The notes under the pieces are model-generated. The model saw only the letters and a program-made list of their open reading frames with translations. It was not told the origin of the DNA and searched no databases. This document shows, piece after piece, positions 15,991-23,704 of a DNA stretch of 35,267 nucleotides; positions within the stretch are counted from its first letter, which is position 1; each line of letters begins with the position of its first letter. A program made the translations under genes and the position numbers. Origin of the DNA: Alphaproteobacteria bacterium (GTDB lineage: Bacteria; Pseudomonadota; Alphaproteobacteria; Rhizobiales; OSC116); the NCBI GenBank assembly GCA_002400495.2, contig NVQL02000045.1, forward strand, positions 1 through 35,267, written 5' to 3'.

Positions 15991-17500
15991 GTCCAAATCC
16001 ATTCATTTCGACATCCAAGCCCTACTCACCACCGAGCCAGATCAAAGCTTACCGCAATGGCGCAAGCTCTATCATCAAATAAAAACCGCCATCCTAACCG
16101 ATAAATTAAAGGCCGATCTACGCCTACCCGCCAGCCGCGAACTTGCCAAACAACTAGGCCTAAGCCGCAACACCATCATCACCGCCTTCGATCAACTCAT
16201 CGCCGAAGGCTATCTAGTCGCCAAACAAGGCAGCGGAACCTATGTCGCCAACATTTCCCCCGATCAACAATTTCTCACCACATCCACTCACAGCAGCAAA
16301 CCCGCCCCCGCCCCACTCAACCTAAGCCAACACGGCATGGAGATGGGAGCCGTAAAACGCGCCAACTTCAACCAAACATGGCGCTACATCCCGTTCCAGT
16401 CTGGCCTGCCCGACCTCACCCAATTCCCCCGCGCCGAATTTGCCAAACTATTAAGCCAAGTCACCAAAACCGCCGCCATAGATCAACTAGATTACAATTA
16501 TACAGGCGGCCTCAAACCCTTCAAACAAGCCATCGCCACCTATCTAGGCGCCTCACGCGGCATCATTTGCCAACCAGAACAAGTGCTCATCGTCTCAGGC
16601 TCCCAAGCCGCACTAGACCTAACAGCCAGATTACTAATCGATAAAGGCGATGACATCTGGTTCGAACATCCAGGCTATGGCGGCGCCCATTCAGTCTTCG
16701 CCGCCGTCGGCGCAAATTTCCACGCCATGCCCATTATCAACGATCAACATCAATTCGCCGATGCCATAAAAAGCTGCCCCCACCCAAAACTCGCCTACAT
16801 CACACCCTCACACCAACACCCCACAGGCGCCACCATGAGCCTAAAACACCGCCAAACCATGCTGCAATTGGCCGAGGAACGCAATTTCTGGCTCATCGAA
16901 GATGATTATGACAGCGAATACCGCTATGATGGCCGCCCGATCGCCGCCCTACAAGGCCTAGACCAAAGCCACCGCACCATATATATCGGCACATTTTCCA
17001 AAATCCTATCCCCCGCCCTACGCTGCGCCTACATGGTGCTGCCCCCACAACTGGTAAACCCCTTCACCGCAGCCTCGTTCAATGCAGGCATCAATGTCCC
17101 CAACATCATCCAGCTCGCCCTAACAGAATTCATCAATAACGGCCAATTCACCAGCCACATTCGCAAAATGCGCGTGCTGTATAACGAGCGCCGCCTCACC
17201 CTACTAAGCGCCATAGATCAACATCTAAGCCAATATATAAAACCCATGTCAACCAATGCAGGCATGCATTTCGCCGTAAAAATCATTCACCCCAAACTGC
17301 AAATATTGGGCGATACACAAATCGCCAAACATCTACGCCAAAACGACATTTCCATCCGCGCCTTATCACTTTACGGCCTCACCCCATTGCCCCCCTCGCA
17401 ACAAGGCTTACTGCTTGGCTTTGCCCCCTTCACCCCAGCTCAACTCACCCAAGCCGCAGTAAAAATGGCCAATATTTTCACAAAACTCTGCCAAGCCTAA
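15989..17500 (+). CDS. MocR/PdxR-family regulator (GntR HTH fused to aminotransferase fold)
   Basis: A 503-residue regulator. The N-terminal GntR winged helix (about 20-88: LPQWRKLYHQIKTAIL, then RLPASRELAKQLGLSRNTI and GYLVAKQGSGTYVA) is fused to a class I aminotransferase-like domain (about 135-500) that in this family binds PLP as effector. The Schiff-base lysine is kept (Lys338 in GTFSKILSPALR), as is EDDYDSEYRYDGRP. There is no ATG near the family N-terminus. TTG at 15989 is the likely start, since the longer frame from TTG at 15944 would overlap the promoter and operator. It probably represses or activates the divergent flavoprotein-acetyltransferase pair. Confidence 0.9.
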   Translation: MSKSIHFDIQALLTTEPDQSLPQWRKLYHQIKTAILTDKLKADLRLPASRELAKQLGLSRNTIITAFDQLIAEGYLVAKQGSGTYVANISPDQQFLTTSTHSSKPAPAPLNLSQHGMEMGAVKRANFNQTWRYIPFQSGLPDLTQFPRAEFAKLLSQVTKTAAIDQLDYNYTGGLKPFKQAIATYLGASRGIICQPEQVLIVSGSQAALDLTARLLIDKGDDIWFEHPGYGGAHSVFAAVGANFHAMPIINDQHQFADAIKSCPHPKLAYITPSHQHPTGATMSLKHRQTMLQLAEERNFWLIEDDYDSEYRYDGRPIAALQGLDQSHRTIYIGTFSKILSPALRCAYMVLPPQLVNPFTAASFNAGINVPNIIQLALTEFINNGQFTSHIRKMRVLYNERRLTLLSAIDQHLSQYIKPMSTNAGMHFAVKIIHPKLQILGDTQIAKHLRQNDISIRALSLYGLTPLPPSQQGLLLGFAPFTPAQLTQAAVKMANIFTKLCQA

Positions 17501-17579
17501 CAATAATCAAAAATTCACTTGGCAAATCATACAAATAACGCCATGCTCCCATTTATCAAAACGGGTAAAAGGTGGCATT

Positions 17580-18077
17580 TTGAAATTTGATGATAATGAC
17601 GATTTAACAGTACATCCAATAGATGTTGTCGAACATCTAGCCAAAAGTTTTGATTGGCACGCCCAACGCATCAGCCCTGATGAGATCAACATCCACATTG
17701 TAGGCGAATGGTGCAAATATAACCTCACAGTACATTGGAATCCGCAAATCGATGGCCTACATCTAGGCATCGCGTTCGATTTCCAACCCCCGCACGAACG
17801 GGTCGAAGAGCTAGAAAAACTCCTCCTCCTCATCAATGAGCAATTGTGGATGGGTCATTTCGAATATTGGGCCAATAGCGACATCCTCATGTTCCGCTAT
17901 GGCACCCTCATCGCCAACGGCCAAAACTTTACCGACAAACAATGCCATATGATCATCAATCACAGCATCGAAACCTGCGAGCAATATTATGCCGCATTCC
18001 AATTCACACTTTGGGCAGATAAATCCGCCGAACAAGGCCTAATGGCCTGCCTACTAGACATTACAGGCAGCGCCTAG
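17580..18077 (+). CDS. YbjN domain-containing protein
   Basis: A 165-residue protein of the YbjN/DUF1790 group, commonly found just upstream of proC in alphaproteobacteria. Recognisable blocks are the start region with HPIDVVEHLAKSFDW, the strands EINIHIVGEWCKYNLTVHW, AFDFQPPHERVEELEKLLLL, and the GHFEYW/DILMFRYGTLI segment. It resembles type III secretion chaperone folds; its function is unknown. The start is TTG at 17580, with AAAGGTGG about five bases upstream; the next ATG would delete conserved residues. It follows the MocR gene by 79 bp and precedes proC closely. Confidence 0.85.
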   Translation: MKFDDNDDLTVHPIDVVEHLAKSFDWHAQRISPDEINIHIVGEWCKYNLTVHWNPQIDGLHLGIAFDFQPPHERVEELEKLLLLINEQLWMGHFEYWANSDILMFRYGTLIANGQNFTDKQCHMIINHSIETCEQYYAAFQFTLWADKSAEQGLMACLLDITGSA

Positions 18078-18150
18078 ACACCCAAAAATGAGCTATAAAA
18101 ACAACCCCGCCTATAAAAACAAAATCAAACATATAAAATTCGAGACCAAT

Positions 18151-18966
18151 ATGATCAAACATATCGATAGATTATTACTAGTCGGCGCAGGCAAAATGGG
18201 CAGCGCCATGCTCAATGGCTGGCTAAAAGCAGGCCTCAACCCCAATGGCGTCTATGTACAAGACCCACATATAACCCCCGATATGGCTCAATATCTACAA
18301 CAAAACAACGTCGCCTTTGGCGATGCCGCACCCGCCATTTTCAACCCCGAAGTTATCATCTTGGCAGTCAAACCCCAAGTCATGGATGCCGTCCTACCGC
18401 ACCTAAAAGCCTTCACCAATCCCAAAAGCCTATTCATCTCAGTAGCCGCAGGCAAAAAAATCAATTCATACGAAAATATCCTAGGCTCAGATGCCAACAT
18501 CATCCGCCTCATGCCCAACACCCCAGCCGCCATCGGCGATGGCATGAGCGTCCTAGTCGGCAATAAAAACGCCAGCCAACACCACAAAAAACTAGCCCTA
18601 GCCCTAGCCCGCACAGTAGGCCTCGCCGAATATATAGATGACGAATCCCTAATGGACGCCGTCACCGCCCTATCAGGCAGCGGCCCCGCCTATGTCTTCC
18701 ATATGGCCGAAGCGATGACCAAGGCAGGCGTAGAAGCTGGGCTCCCCAAACCCCTCGCCCACACATTGGCATTACAAACCATCAAAGGCGCAGGCAACCT
18801 AATGGCACAAAGCGATGACCACCCCAGCATCCTCCGCCAAAATGTAACCTCCCCCAAAGGCACCACCGCCGCAGGCCTAGATATATTAATGGGCAACAAC
18901 GCCCTAGAAAAACTAATGATCAAAACCATAGCCGCCGCCAAACAACGCGGCGAAGAACTAGGCTAA
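18151..18966 (+). CDS. proC: Pyrroline-5-carboxylate reductase
   Basis: The last step of proline synthesis: reduction of 1-pyrroline-5-carboxylate with NAD(P)H. The 271 residues fit the family. The Rossmann motif LLVGAGKMGSAM is at residues 9-20. ILAVKPQVMDAVLP, IIRLMPNTPAAIGDG and the C-terminal active-site block ALSGSGPAYVFHMAEAM followed by VTSPKGTTAAGL are all present. I chose ATG at 18151, which gives the canonical N-terminus; the frame is open back to an ATG at 18088, whose 21 extra residues are Lys/Asn-rich and unlike the family. It sits between ybjN and the tRNA-binding gene (17-bp gap) on the same strand. Confidence 0.96.
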   Translation: MIKHIDRLLLVGAGKMGSAMLNGWLKAGLNPNGVYVQDPHITPDMAQYLQQNNVAFGDAAPAIFNPEVIILAVKPQVMDAVLPHLKAFTNPKSLFISVAAGKKINSYENILGSDANIIRLMPNTPAAIGDGMSVLVGNKNASQHHKKLALALARTVGLAEYIDDESLMDAVTALSGSGPAYVFHMAEAMTKAGVEAGLPKPLAHTLALQTIKGAGNLMAQSDDHPSILRQNVTSPKGTTAAGLDILMGNNALEKLMIKTIAAAKQRGEELG

Positions 18967-18983
18967 ACACAAGGCCAAAAAGC

Positions 18984-19325
18984 ATGACCGACACAATCAC
19001 CTTCGATGATTTCCTAAACGTCGACATCCGCAGCGGCAAAATAATAAAAGCCGAACCTTTCCCCGAAGCCCGCAAACCCGCCTACAAACTACAAATAGAC
19101 TTCGGCCCCCAAATCGGCATAAAAAAATCCTCCGCCCAAATCACCGAAAACTACACCTGCGATGACTTAGTCGGCAAAAACATAATGGCCGTAGTAAACT
19201 TCCCCCCCCGCCAAATCGGCCCAGTAATGTCCGAAGTCCTAGTCCTAGGCTTCTACGACAATAATGAAAATGTAGAACTCGTCACCTATTCAAACAACAT
19301 TAAACAAGGTCAAAAATTAATGTAA
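18984..19325 (+). CDS. csaA: tRNA-binding domain protein (CsaA-like)
   Basis: A 113-residue single OB-fold protein of the CsaA/tRNA-binding family, related to the C-terminal domain of methionyl-tRNA synthetase. The start with FDDFLNVDIRSGKIIKAEPF, the ARKPAYKLQIDFG segment, the SSAQIT motif and NFPPRQIGPVMSEVLVLGF are diagnostic. CsaA has been described as a secretion chaperone in Bacillus; RNA binding is the shared property. It lies 17 bp after proC on the same strand, and leucine codons are mainly CTA as in proC. Its last 16 bp overlap the out-of-frame tail of the convergent accessory gene. Confidence 0.92.
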   Translation: MTDTITFDDFLNVDIRSGKIIKAEPFPEARKPAYKLQIDFGPQIGIKKSSAQITENYTCDDLVGKNIMAVVNFPPRQIGPVMSEVLVLGFYDNNENVELVTYSNNIKQGQKLM

Positions 19326-19519
19326 AATTGGCTCCACAGATCCAAAATCACGGAGGCAACAAGTGAACTAACAACACCCAGGATAATAACAGAAAAAGTA
19401 GAAATTATAAGCGACCATATGGGGTATTTTTTTAGGAAATGCGTAAATCTAAAAAAAAGTGATTTTCGAATTAATTTCAACTCCCTTTGTACATCGTCAA
19501 TAATTTCATTCGGAATTTT
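19310..19519 (-). other. Out-of-frame C-terminal extension of the 19477-20058 gene, with a membrane segment
   Basis: On the minus strand the -1 frame relative to the upstream gene stays open from the AAAA tract at 19516-19519 to a stop at 19310. It reads, after the shared ERLKITK, IPNEIIDDVQRELKLIRKS, then an aromatic/basic stretch, a strong transmembrane segment (SLIISTFSVIILGVVSSLVA) and ILDLW near the end. One extra A in the A tract would join it to the upstream frame, giving a protein of about 249 residues. The reading is too protein-like for chance. Alternatives: a separate 49-codon gene from TTG at 19480 overlapping the upstream stop, or genuine frameshifting. Confidence 0.6.
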
Positions 19520-20058
19520 GTTATTTTAAGCCGTTCAACGCACATTGGACAAATAATTGGTTTGTTACAAGAATGAATAATATCAGTTTTTATTCCATTC
19601 ATGTCATACAAACACCCTCGTGTATCATCATGAGTAAAGTTAGCAAACTCACTATTAGGCGGAATTCCCTTCAAACCTTTATAAATTAATGCATACGAAT
19701 AAAGAAGTCGATACACGACATTCTCAAGTGGAATGTTGGAATATTCCAATATTGTTTGAATTTCATGAAATGTAAAAACTACCCTATTTTTATTCAACCT
19801 ACGGGTATAAAAGTTATCTTTAAGTGGCACATTGACTATGCAAATCAACAAATCACTTTCAAAATCTGTTGGCAGATTAGCAGCCATATTTAAGTCAGAA
19901 TATTCCCAAGAAACTCCGTCAGAGTTGTTTAACACCTCATAGCTTAAGATTTCTTTGTTCACCTCAAACAGCTTTGACTTCCATTTTAAAATTTTTTGGC
20001 GGTCAAAATTTGTATTTATATATCCAACAGTAGCAACTGAAATTTTAACTTTCTTCAT
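19477..20058 (-). CDS. Accessory protein of unknown function, probably frameshifted near its 3' end
   Basis: A 193-residue protein that I cannot assign. It is noticeably AT-rich and lacks the codon preferences of its neighbours, suggesting transfer. The N-terminal half looks alpha/beta (KKVKISVATVGYINTNF, then DLLICIVNVPL). The C-terminal part has a His/Cys cluster: FTHDDTRGCLYDMNG, then NKPIICPMCVERL, possibly a metal site made by His, Cys and the CPMC pair. The frame stops soon after this at 19477, while the -1 frame continues into a membrane segment (see 19310-19519), so the intact protein was probably a C-terminally anchored membrane protein with a cytosolic domain. The ATG at 20058 lacks an obvious strong ribosome site. 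It converges on csaA. Confidence 0.65.
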   Translation of the reverse strand: MKKVKISVATVGYINTNFDRQKILKWKSKLFEVNKEILSYEVLNNSDGVSWEYSDLNMAANLPTDFESDLLICIVNVPLKDNFYTRRLNKNRVVFTFHEIQTILEYSNIPLENVVYRLLYSYALIYKGLKGIPPNSEFANFTHDDTRGCLYDMNGIKTDIIHSCNKPIICPMCVERLKITKFRMKLLTMYKGS

Positions 20059-20101
20059 AAAAACCTGCCGTTCAAAGGGTTATATCTTAAATTTACATCA
20101 C

Positions 20102-20848
20102 CTAGCGCCCACCAGCCACATCCACAATCGTCGCCGTCACATAACTCGCCGCATCACTCAGCAAATAACAAATCACATCCGCCACCTCTTCAGGCGTGCC
20201 CCCACGCCCCATCGGCAACCCAGCACCCATTCGCTCAAATCGATCAGGCACCCCGCCAGATGCATGTATCTCAGTGTCAATAATTCCAGGCCGCACCGCA
20301 TTCACCCGCACACCCTGCAAGGCCAGTTCAAACGCAATCCCCTTAGTCAACGTATCAACCGCCCCTTTACTAGCCGCATAATCCACATATTCCCCCGCCG
20401 ATCCATGCTTAGCCGCCGCCGATGATAAATTCACAATCACCCCACCAACACCGCCCAAATCGGTAGACATCCGCTTCGCCGCCTCACGACAACAAATAAT
20501 CGTCCCCGTCACATTAATCTGCATTATTTTATTTACCCGCGCGGCATCCATATCAACCAAACTCATCTGCGGCTGAATAATCCCTGCATTATTCACCAAC
20601 GCACTCACCACCCCAAGCCGCTCATCCACCGCTTCAAACATCCGCACAATGTCAGCCTCAACCGCAACATCAGCCCGCACCGCAATCGCCCGCTGCCCCA
20701 AAGCCTCAATCTCAGCCACCACGCCAAGCGCAGCACTTTCATTCGCACAATAATTCACACAAACATCAAACCCATTCGCCGCCAATTTCAGCGCCACCGC
20801 CCGCCCAATGCCGCGGCTCGCCCCCGTCACAATCGCAATTTCACTCAT
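20102..20848 (-). CDS. Short-chain dehydrogenase/reductase (SDR)
   Basis: A 248-residue classical SDR of the FabG-like type. The cofactor motif TGASRGIG is at residues 8-15, then NNAG near 87-90, the catalytic Ser in NLSSAAAKHG and the Tyr-x-x-x-Lys pair in YVDYAASKGAVD. The PGxxxT segment is VRPGIIDTEI. It probably reduces a carbonyl with NAD(P)H; an acidic residue is absent after the second strand (NYCANE), which leans to NADP. ATG at 20848 overlaps the MarR stop by 8 bp (ATGAGTGA) and gives a normal N-terminus; a longer frame from 20917 is just the MarR gene region. It is co-transcribed with and presumably controlled by the MarR regulator. Confidence 0.93.
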   Translation of the reverse strand: MSEIAIVTGASRGIGRAVALKLAANGFDVCVNYCANESAALGVVAEIEALGQRAIAVRADVAVEADIVRMFEAVDERLGVVSALVNNAGIIQPQMSLVDMDAARVNKIMQINVTGTIICCREAAKRMSTDLGGVGGVIVNLSSAAAKHGSAGEYVDYAASKGAVDTLTKGIAFELALQGVRVNAVRPGIIDTEIHASGGVPDRFERMGAGLPMGRGGTPEEVADVICYLLSDAASYVTATIVDVAGGR

Positions 20849-21338
20849 CACTCCCCCTACTCCGTTTCCGCGCCTCATCAAACCGCCCCAAAACTTCTTT
20901 CTGGTCATCATCCGCAATCAACGACAACAATCCATCACATATATTCTGATAAGCCTTCGGGCTAAACCCTTTCAAACTCCCAGATATCTGCTCAAATTGT
21001 ATCGCCCCCAATCGGTCAGCCAGCTCCTGCCCCTTAGCCGTCAAAAACAAATGCCGCCGCCGCCGATCCCCAGCGCCCTGCTCCTGAAACACAAATTTTT
21101 CCTCAATCAACTGCTTCAAAACACGATTAAGACTCTGCTTACTCACCCGCAAAATATCCAACAATTCCGCCACCATCAACCCGGGGTTCCGCGATACAAA
21201 ATGCAAAACCCGATGATGCGCACGCCCAAACCCAAACGCCATCAATTCCTCATCAGGCCCCGCCGTAAAATCCCGATAAGCAAAAAACAGCAATTCAATA
21301 AACTCATACAGCCCCTGCTCGTCCTTATCAAATTCCAT
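20841..21338 (-). CDS. MarR family transcriptional regulator
   Basis: A 165-residue winged-helix regulator. The central block HHRVLHFVSRNPGLMVAELL, then RVSKQSLNRVLKQLIEEKF forms the recognition region, and GDRRRRHLFLTAKGQEL is the wing with its basic tip; helices at both ends form the dimer interface. ATG at 21338 is chosen because GAGG stands seven bases before it; an in-frame ATG at 21350 overlaps that site. It overlaps the SDR gene by 8 bp, so the two form one unit. It faces the ilvE pair across a 198-bp region holding the palindrome GTCAACAATGTTGAC, a good MarR-type operator. Confidence 0.92.
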   Translation of the reverse strand: MEFDKDEQGLYEFIELLFFAYRDFTAGPDEELMAFGFGRAHHRVLHFVSRNPGLMVAELLDILRVSKQSLNRVLKQLIEEKFVFQEQGAGDRRRRHLFLTAKGQELADRLGAIQFEQISGSLKGFSPKAYQNICDGLLSLIADDDQKEVLGRFDEARKRSRGSDE

Positions 21339-21409
21339 AATTTGCCTCATATTTTTCAGTTAGTTAATGAATAGCAGATTTTTTTACACACTTCATCCAA
21401 AAATAATAC

Positions 21410-21448
21410 GTCAACAATGTTGACATTGTTTTGATAAAAGGTTACATA
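21410..21448 (+). promoter_or_regulatory. ilvE promoter with overlapping MarR-type palindrome
   Basis: GTCAACAATGTTGAC (21410-21424) is a perfect 15-bp palindrome. It overlaps a consensus -35 TTGACA (21420-21425), followed after 17 bp by TACATA (21443-21448). An overlapping second inverted repeat (ACAATG-TTGA-CATTGT, 21414-21429) extends the site. A protein bound here would block transcription of the ilvE pair. In the leader downstream, GGTAATTTT (21463-21471) can pair with AAAATTACC (21499-21507). Confidence 0.6.
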
Positions 21449-21536
21449 TTCAACATAAATTAGGTAATTTTATGTCTCGTGTACCAAAAAAACGCAACAA
21501 AATTACCCAAACAGCACGCACGCAACGGAGAGTAAA

Positions 21537-22418
21537 ATGTCAGCAACAGGCTTCGAAAACAAACCAGGCTATATCTGGATCAATGGCGAATTCGTCAAAT
21601 GGAACGAAAGCTACGAGCACATTCTCAACCACGCCATGCATTATGGCTCCAGCGTGTTCGAGGGCGATCGCGCCTATAACGGCAAAATTTTCAAGCTAGA
21701 TGAACACAGCAAACGCCTCATCAGATCCGCCGAAATCCTCGGCATGAAAGTCCCTTACACAGCAGAAGAAATCAACCAAGCCTGCATAGACACCCTAAAA
21801 AAACAAGGCTTTACCAACGCCTATGTACGTCCATATGTATGGCGCGGCATCGGCGACGGCCTGTCCATCGCAGGCGATAACAACAAAATCAACCTGCTCA
21901 TCGCCATGTGGGAATGGCCAAGCTACTACAGCAAAGACGAGCTCATGCAAGGCATCAAACTATGCTTCGCCGAATACAAACGCCCGTCCCCAGCAACCGC
22001 CCCCTTCGAGGCCAAAGCCGCAGGCCTATACGTCATCTGCACCCTGTCAAAACACAAGGCAGAAGCCAAAGGCTACAGCGATGCCCTCATGTTAGATTAC
22101 CAAGGCAACGTAGCCGAAGCCACATCAGCCAACATCTTCTTCGTTAAAGATGGCGAGCTACACACCCCAAAAGCCGATACCTTCCTAAACGGCATCACCC
22201 GCCGCACAGTCATCGCTCTGGCCAAAGACGCAAACATAAAAGTCCACGAAGGATACATAAAACCCGAAGAACTAGGCGATTTCACCGAATGCTTCCTCAC
22301 AGGAACAGCGGCCGAAATCACCCCCGTATCAGTCATAGAAACCCACACCTACAAACCAGCCGCCGTCACCGCACAGCTAATGGATGCCTATTACAAGCTA
22401 GTCGGCAAAACCGCATAA
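21537..22418 (+). CDS. ilvE: Branched-chain amino acid aminotransferase, copy 1
   Basis: A fold-type IV PLP aminotransferase interconverting leucine, isoleucine and valine with their 2-oxo acids. 293 residues. GYIWINGEFVKW and NHAMHYGSSVFEGDRAY are the typical N-terminal blocks. The PLP lysine is Lys160 in FEAKAAGLYV. DYQGNVAEATSANIFFVKDG and LNGITRRTVIALA follow, and the C-terminal GTAAEITPV block binds the phosphate. GGAGAG lies six bases before ATG. It is followed 14 bp later by a closely related copy, evidently a tandem duplication. Expression is likely from the promoter at 21420-21448. Confidence 0.93.
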   Translation: MSATGFENKPGYIWINGEFVKWNESYEHILNHAMHYGSSVFEGDRAYNGKIFKLDEHSKRLIRSAEILGMKVPYTAEEINQACIDTLKKQGFTNAYVRPYVWRGIGDGLSIAGDNNKINLLIAMWEWPSYYSKDELMQGIKLCFAEYKRPSPATAPFEAKAAGLYVICTLSKHKAEAKGYSDALMLDYQGNVAEATSANIFFVKDGELHTPKADTFLNGITRRTVIALAKDANIKVHEGYIKPEELGDFTECFLTGTAAEITPVSVIETHTYKPAAVTAQLMDAYYKLVGKTA

Positions 22419-22432
22419 TCAGGAGCAAAAAA

Positions 22433-23302
22433 ATGGAAAACACATCATACGACAACCTCCCAGGTTATATCTGGATGAATGGCGAATTTATAAAATGGGC
22501 AGATGCCAAAGTCCACGTCATCAACCACGCCATGCATTATGCGTCAAGCGTGTTCGAAGGCAACCGCGCCTATAACGGCAAAGTTTTCAAACTAGAAGAG
22601 CACACAGCACGCCTGTTCAAATCAGCCGAAATCCTGGACATGAAAATCCCTTACACAGAGGCCGAGATTAACCAAGCCTGCAAAGACATCCTAATCAAAC
22701 AAAACATCAAAAGCGCCTACATGCGCCCGATAGTTTGGCGCGGCTCCGAACAAATGGGCATCAGCGCCCAAGACACAAAAATCAACGTTGCCATCGCCGT
22801 ATGGGATTGGCCGAGCTACTTCTCAATAGAAGATAAAATGAAAGGCATCCGCCTAACAGCCGCCCTCTACCAGCGCCCCGCCCCAGACACGGCCCCCTTC
22901 CGCGCCAAAGCCGCAGGCCTATACATGATCTGCACCCTGTCCAAACACGCGGCAGAAGCCAAAGGCTTCGATGATGCCTTAATGCTAGATTACCAAGGCA
23001 ACGTCGCCGAATCCACAGGCTCCAACATCTTCTTCGTAAAAGACGGCGAACTCCACACCCCAGACCCATATTGCTTCCTAAACGGCATCACCCGCCAAAC
23101 CATCATAAAATTGGCCGAACAAGCAAACATCAAAGTCAACGTAAGAACCATAACCCCAGACGAGCTCAGCACTTTCGACGAATGCTTCCTCTGCGGCACC
23201 GCCATAGAAATCATGCCCGTAAGACAAATCGATACCCACAACTACACCCCATCAAGCGTCACAAAACAACTCATAGAAGCCTATGTGGAGTTGCACGGCT
23301 AA
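22433..23302 (+). CDS. Branched-chain amino acid aminotransferase, copy 2
   Basis: A 289-residue paralogue of the preceding ilvE, with the same block order: GYIWMNGEFIKWADAKVHVI, NHAMHYASSVFEGNRAY, PLP lysine Lys159 in FRAKAAGLYM, DYQGNVAESTGSNIFFVKDG, LNGITRQTIIKLA and GTAIEIMPV. Differences cluster around the substrate pocket (for example VWRGSEQMGI against VWRGIGDGLS), so a different substrate range, including D-amino acid or 4-amino-4-deoxychorismate-type activity, cannot be excluded. ATG at 22433 follows AGGAG; the long open frame upstream of it belongs to the first gene in another frame. A repeat element (R3) begins 12 bp after its stop. Confidence 0.9.
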   Translation: MENTSYDNLPGYIWMNGEFIKWADAKVHVINHAMHYASSVFEGNRAYNGKVFKLEEHTARLFKSAEILDMKIPYTEAEINQACKDILIKQNIKSAYMRPIVWRGSEQMGISAQDTKINVAIAVWDWPSYFSIEDKMKGIRLTAALYQRPAPDTAPFRAKAAGLYMICTLSKHAAEAKGFDDALMLDYQGNVAESTGSNIFFVKDGELHTPDPYCFLNGITRQTIIKLAEQANIKVNVRTITPDELSTFDECFLCGTAIEIMPVRQIDTHNYTPSSVTKQLIEAYVELHG

Positions 23303-23313
23303 ACATATACAGA

Positions 23314-23684
23314 GAGGCGTCCTGCCAACGCTCTGGAAGTCTCATTTTTTCGTTCGGCTTCGCCTCTCTTTTATCGTTCGCGTTGCTCTCTATAAGCACT
23401 GCGTGCGTTCGCTCCTCTCTCTTGCCACGCCTAACGGCGACGCGCAGTCGCGCTTGCCTCAGCCTAAAGGCTTCGGACTTTTTTCCCAAGCAAAGCACAA
23501 TGAGTAAACAATATGGCGCCTATATGCTGCGTTTCACCAAACTCTAGCTCACTAAGCATAATGCGGTTAGGTTGGGTGGTGAGTTTGCGTCCCATCAGCG
23601 GCTGAGTGGCTTAGCTAGAGAGCGGAGCGAACGCACGCAGTGCCAAACATAATGCAAACTTCCAGAGCGTTGGCAGGACGCCTC
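23314..23684 (+). repeat. Dispersed intergenic repeat, copy R3 (longest inverted ends)
   Basis: A 371-bp element between ilvE copy 2 and the SDR gene. A perfect 27-bp outer inverted repeat (23314-23340 and 23658-23684) encloses a perfect 20-bp inner one (23396-23415 and 23624-23643, GCACTGCGTGCGTTCGCTCC). The core carries the family hairpins, with GCGC-AGTC-GCGC where R1 has GGCC-AGTC-GGCC, and AGCC-TAAA-GGCT before TCGGACTTTTTTCCC. The inner right end is almost the same as in R1 and R2. No transposase or other ORF is credible inside it, so it behaves like a non-autonomous element or a large structured RNA/DNA unit. Confidence 0.9.
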
Positions 23685-23704
23685 CCGTATGATACACTCC
23701 ACCA

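Noticed and set aside
21472-21699. Basic ORF beginning MSRVPKKRNK in the ilvE leader
   Set aside because: It runs out of frame into ilvE, lacks a ribosome site and its later part is a shadow of ilvE. A very short leader peptide is not excluded but not supported.
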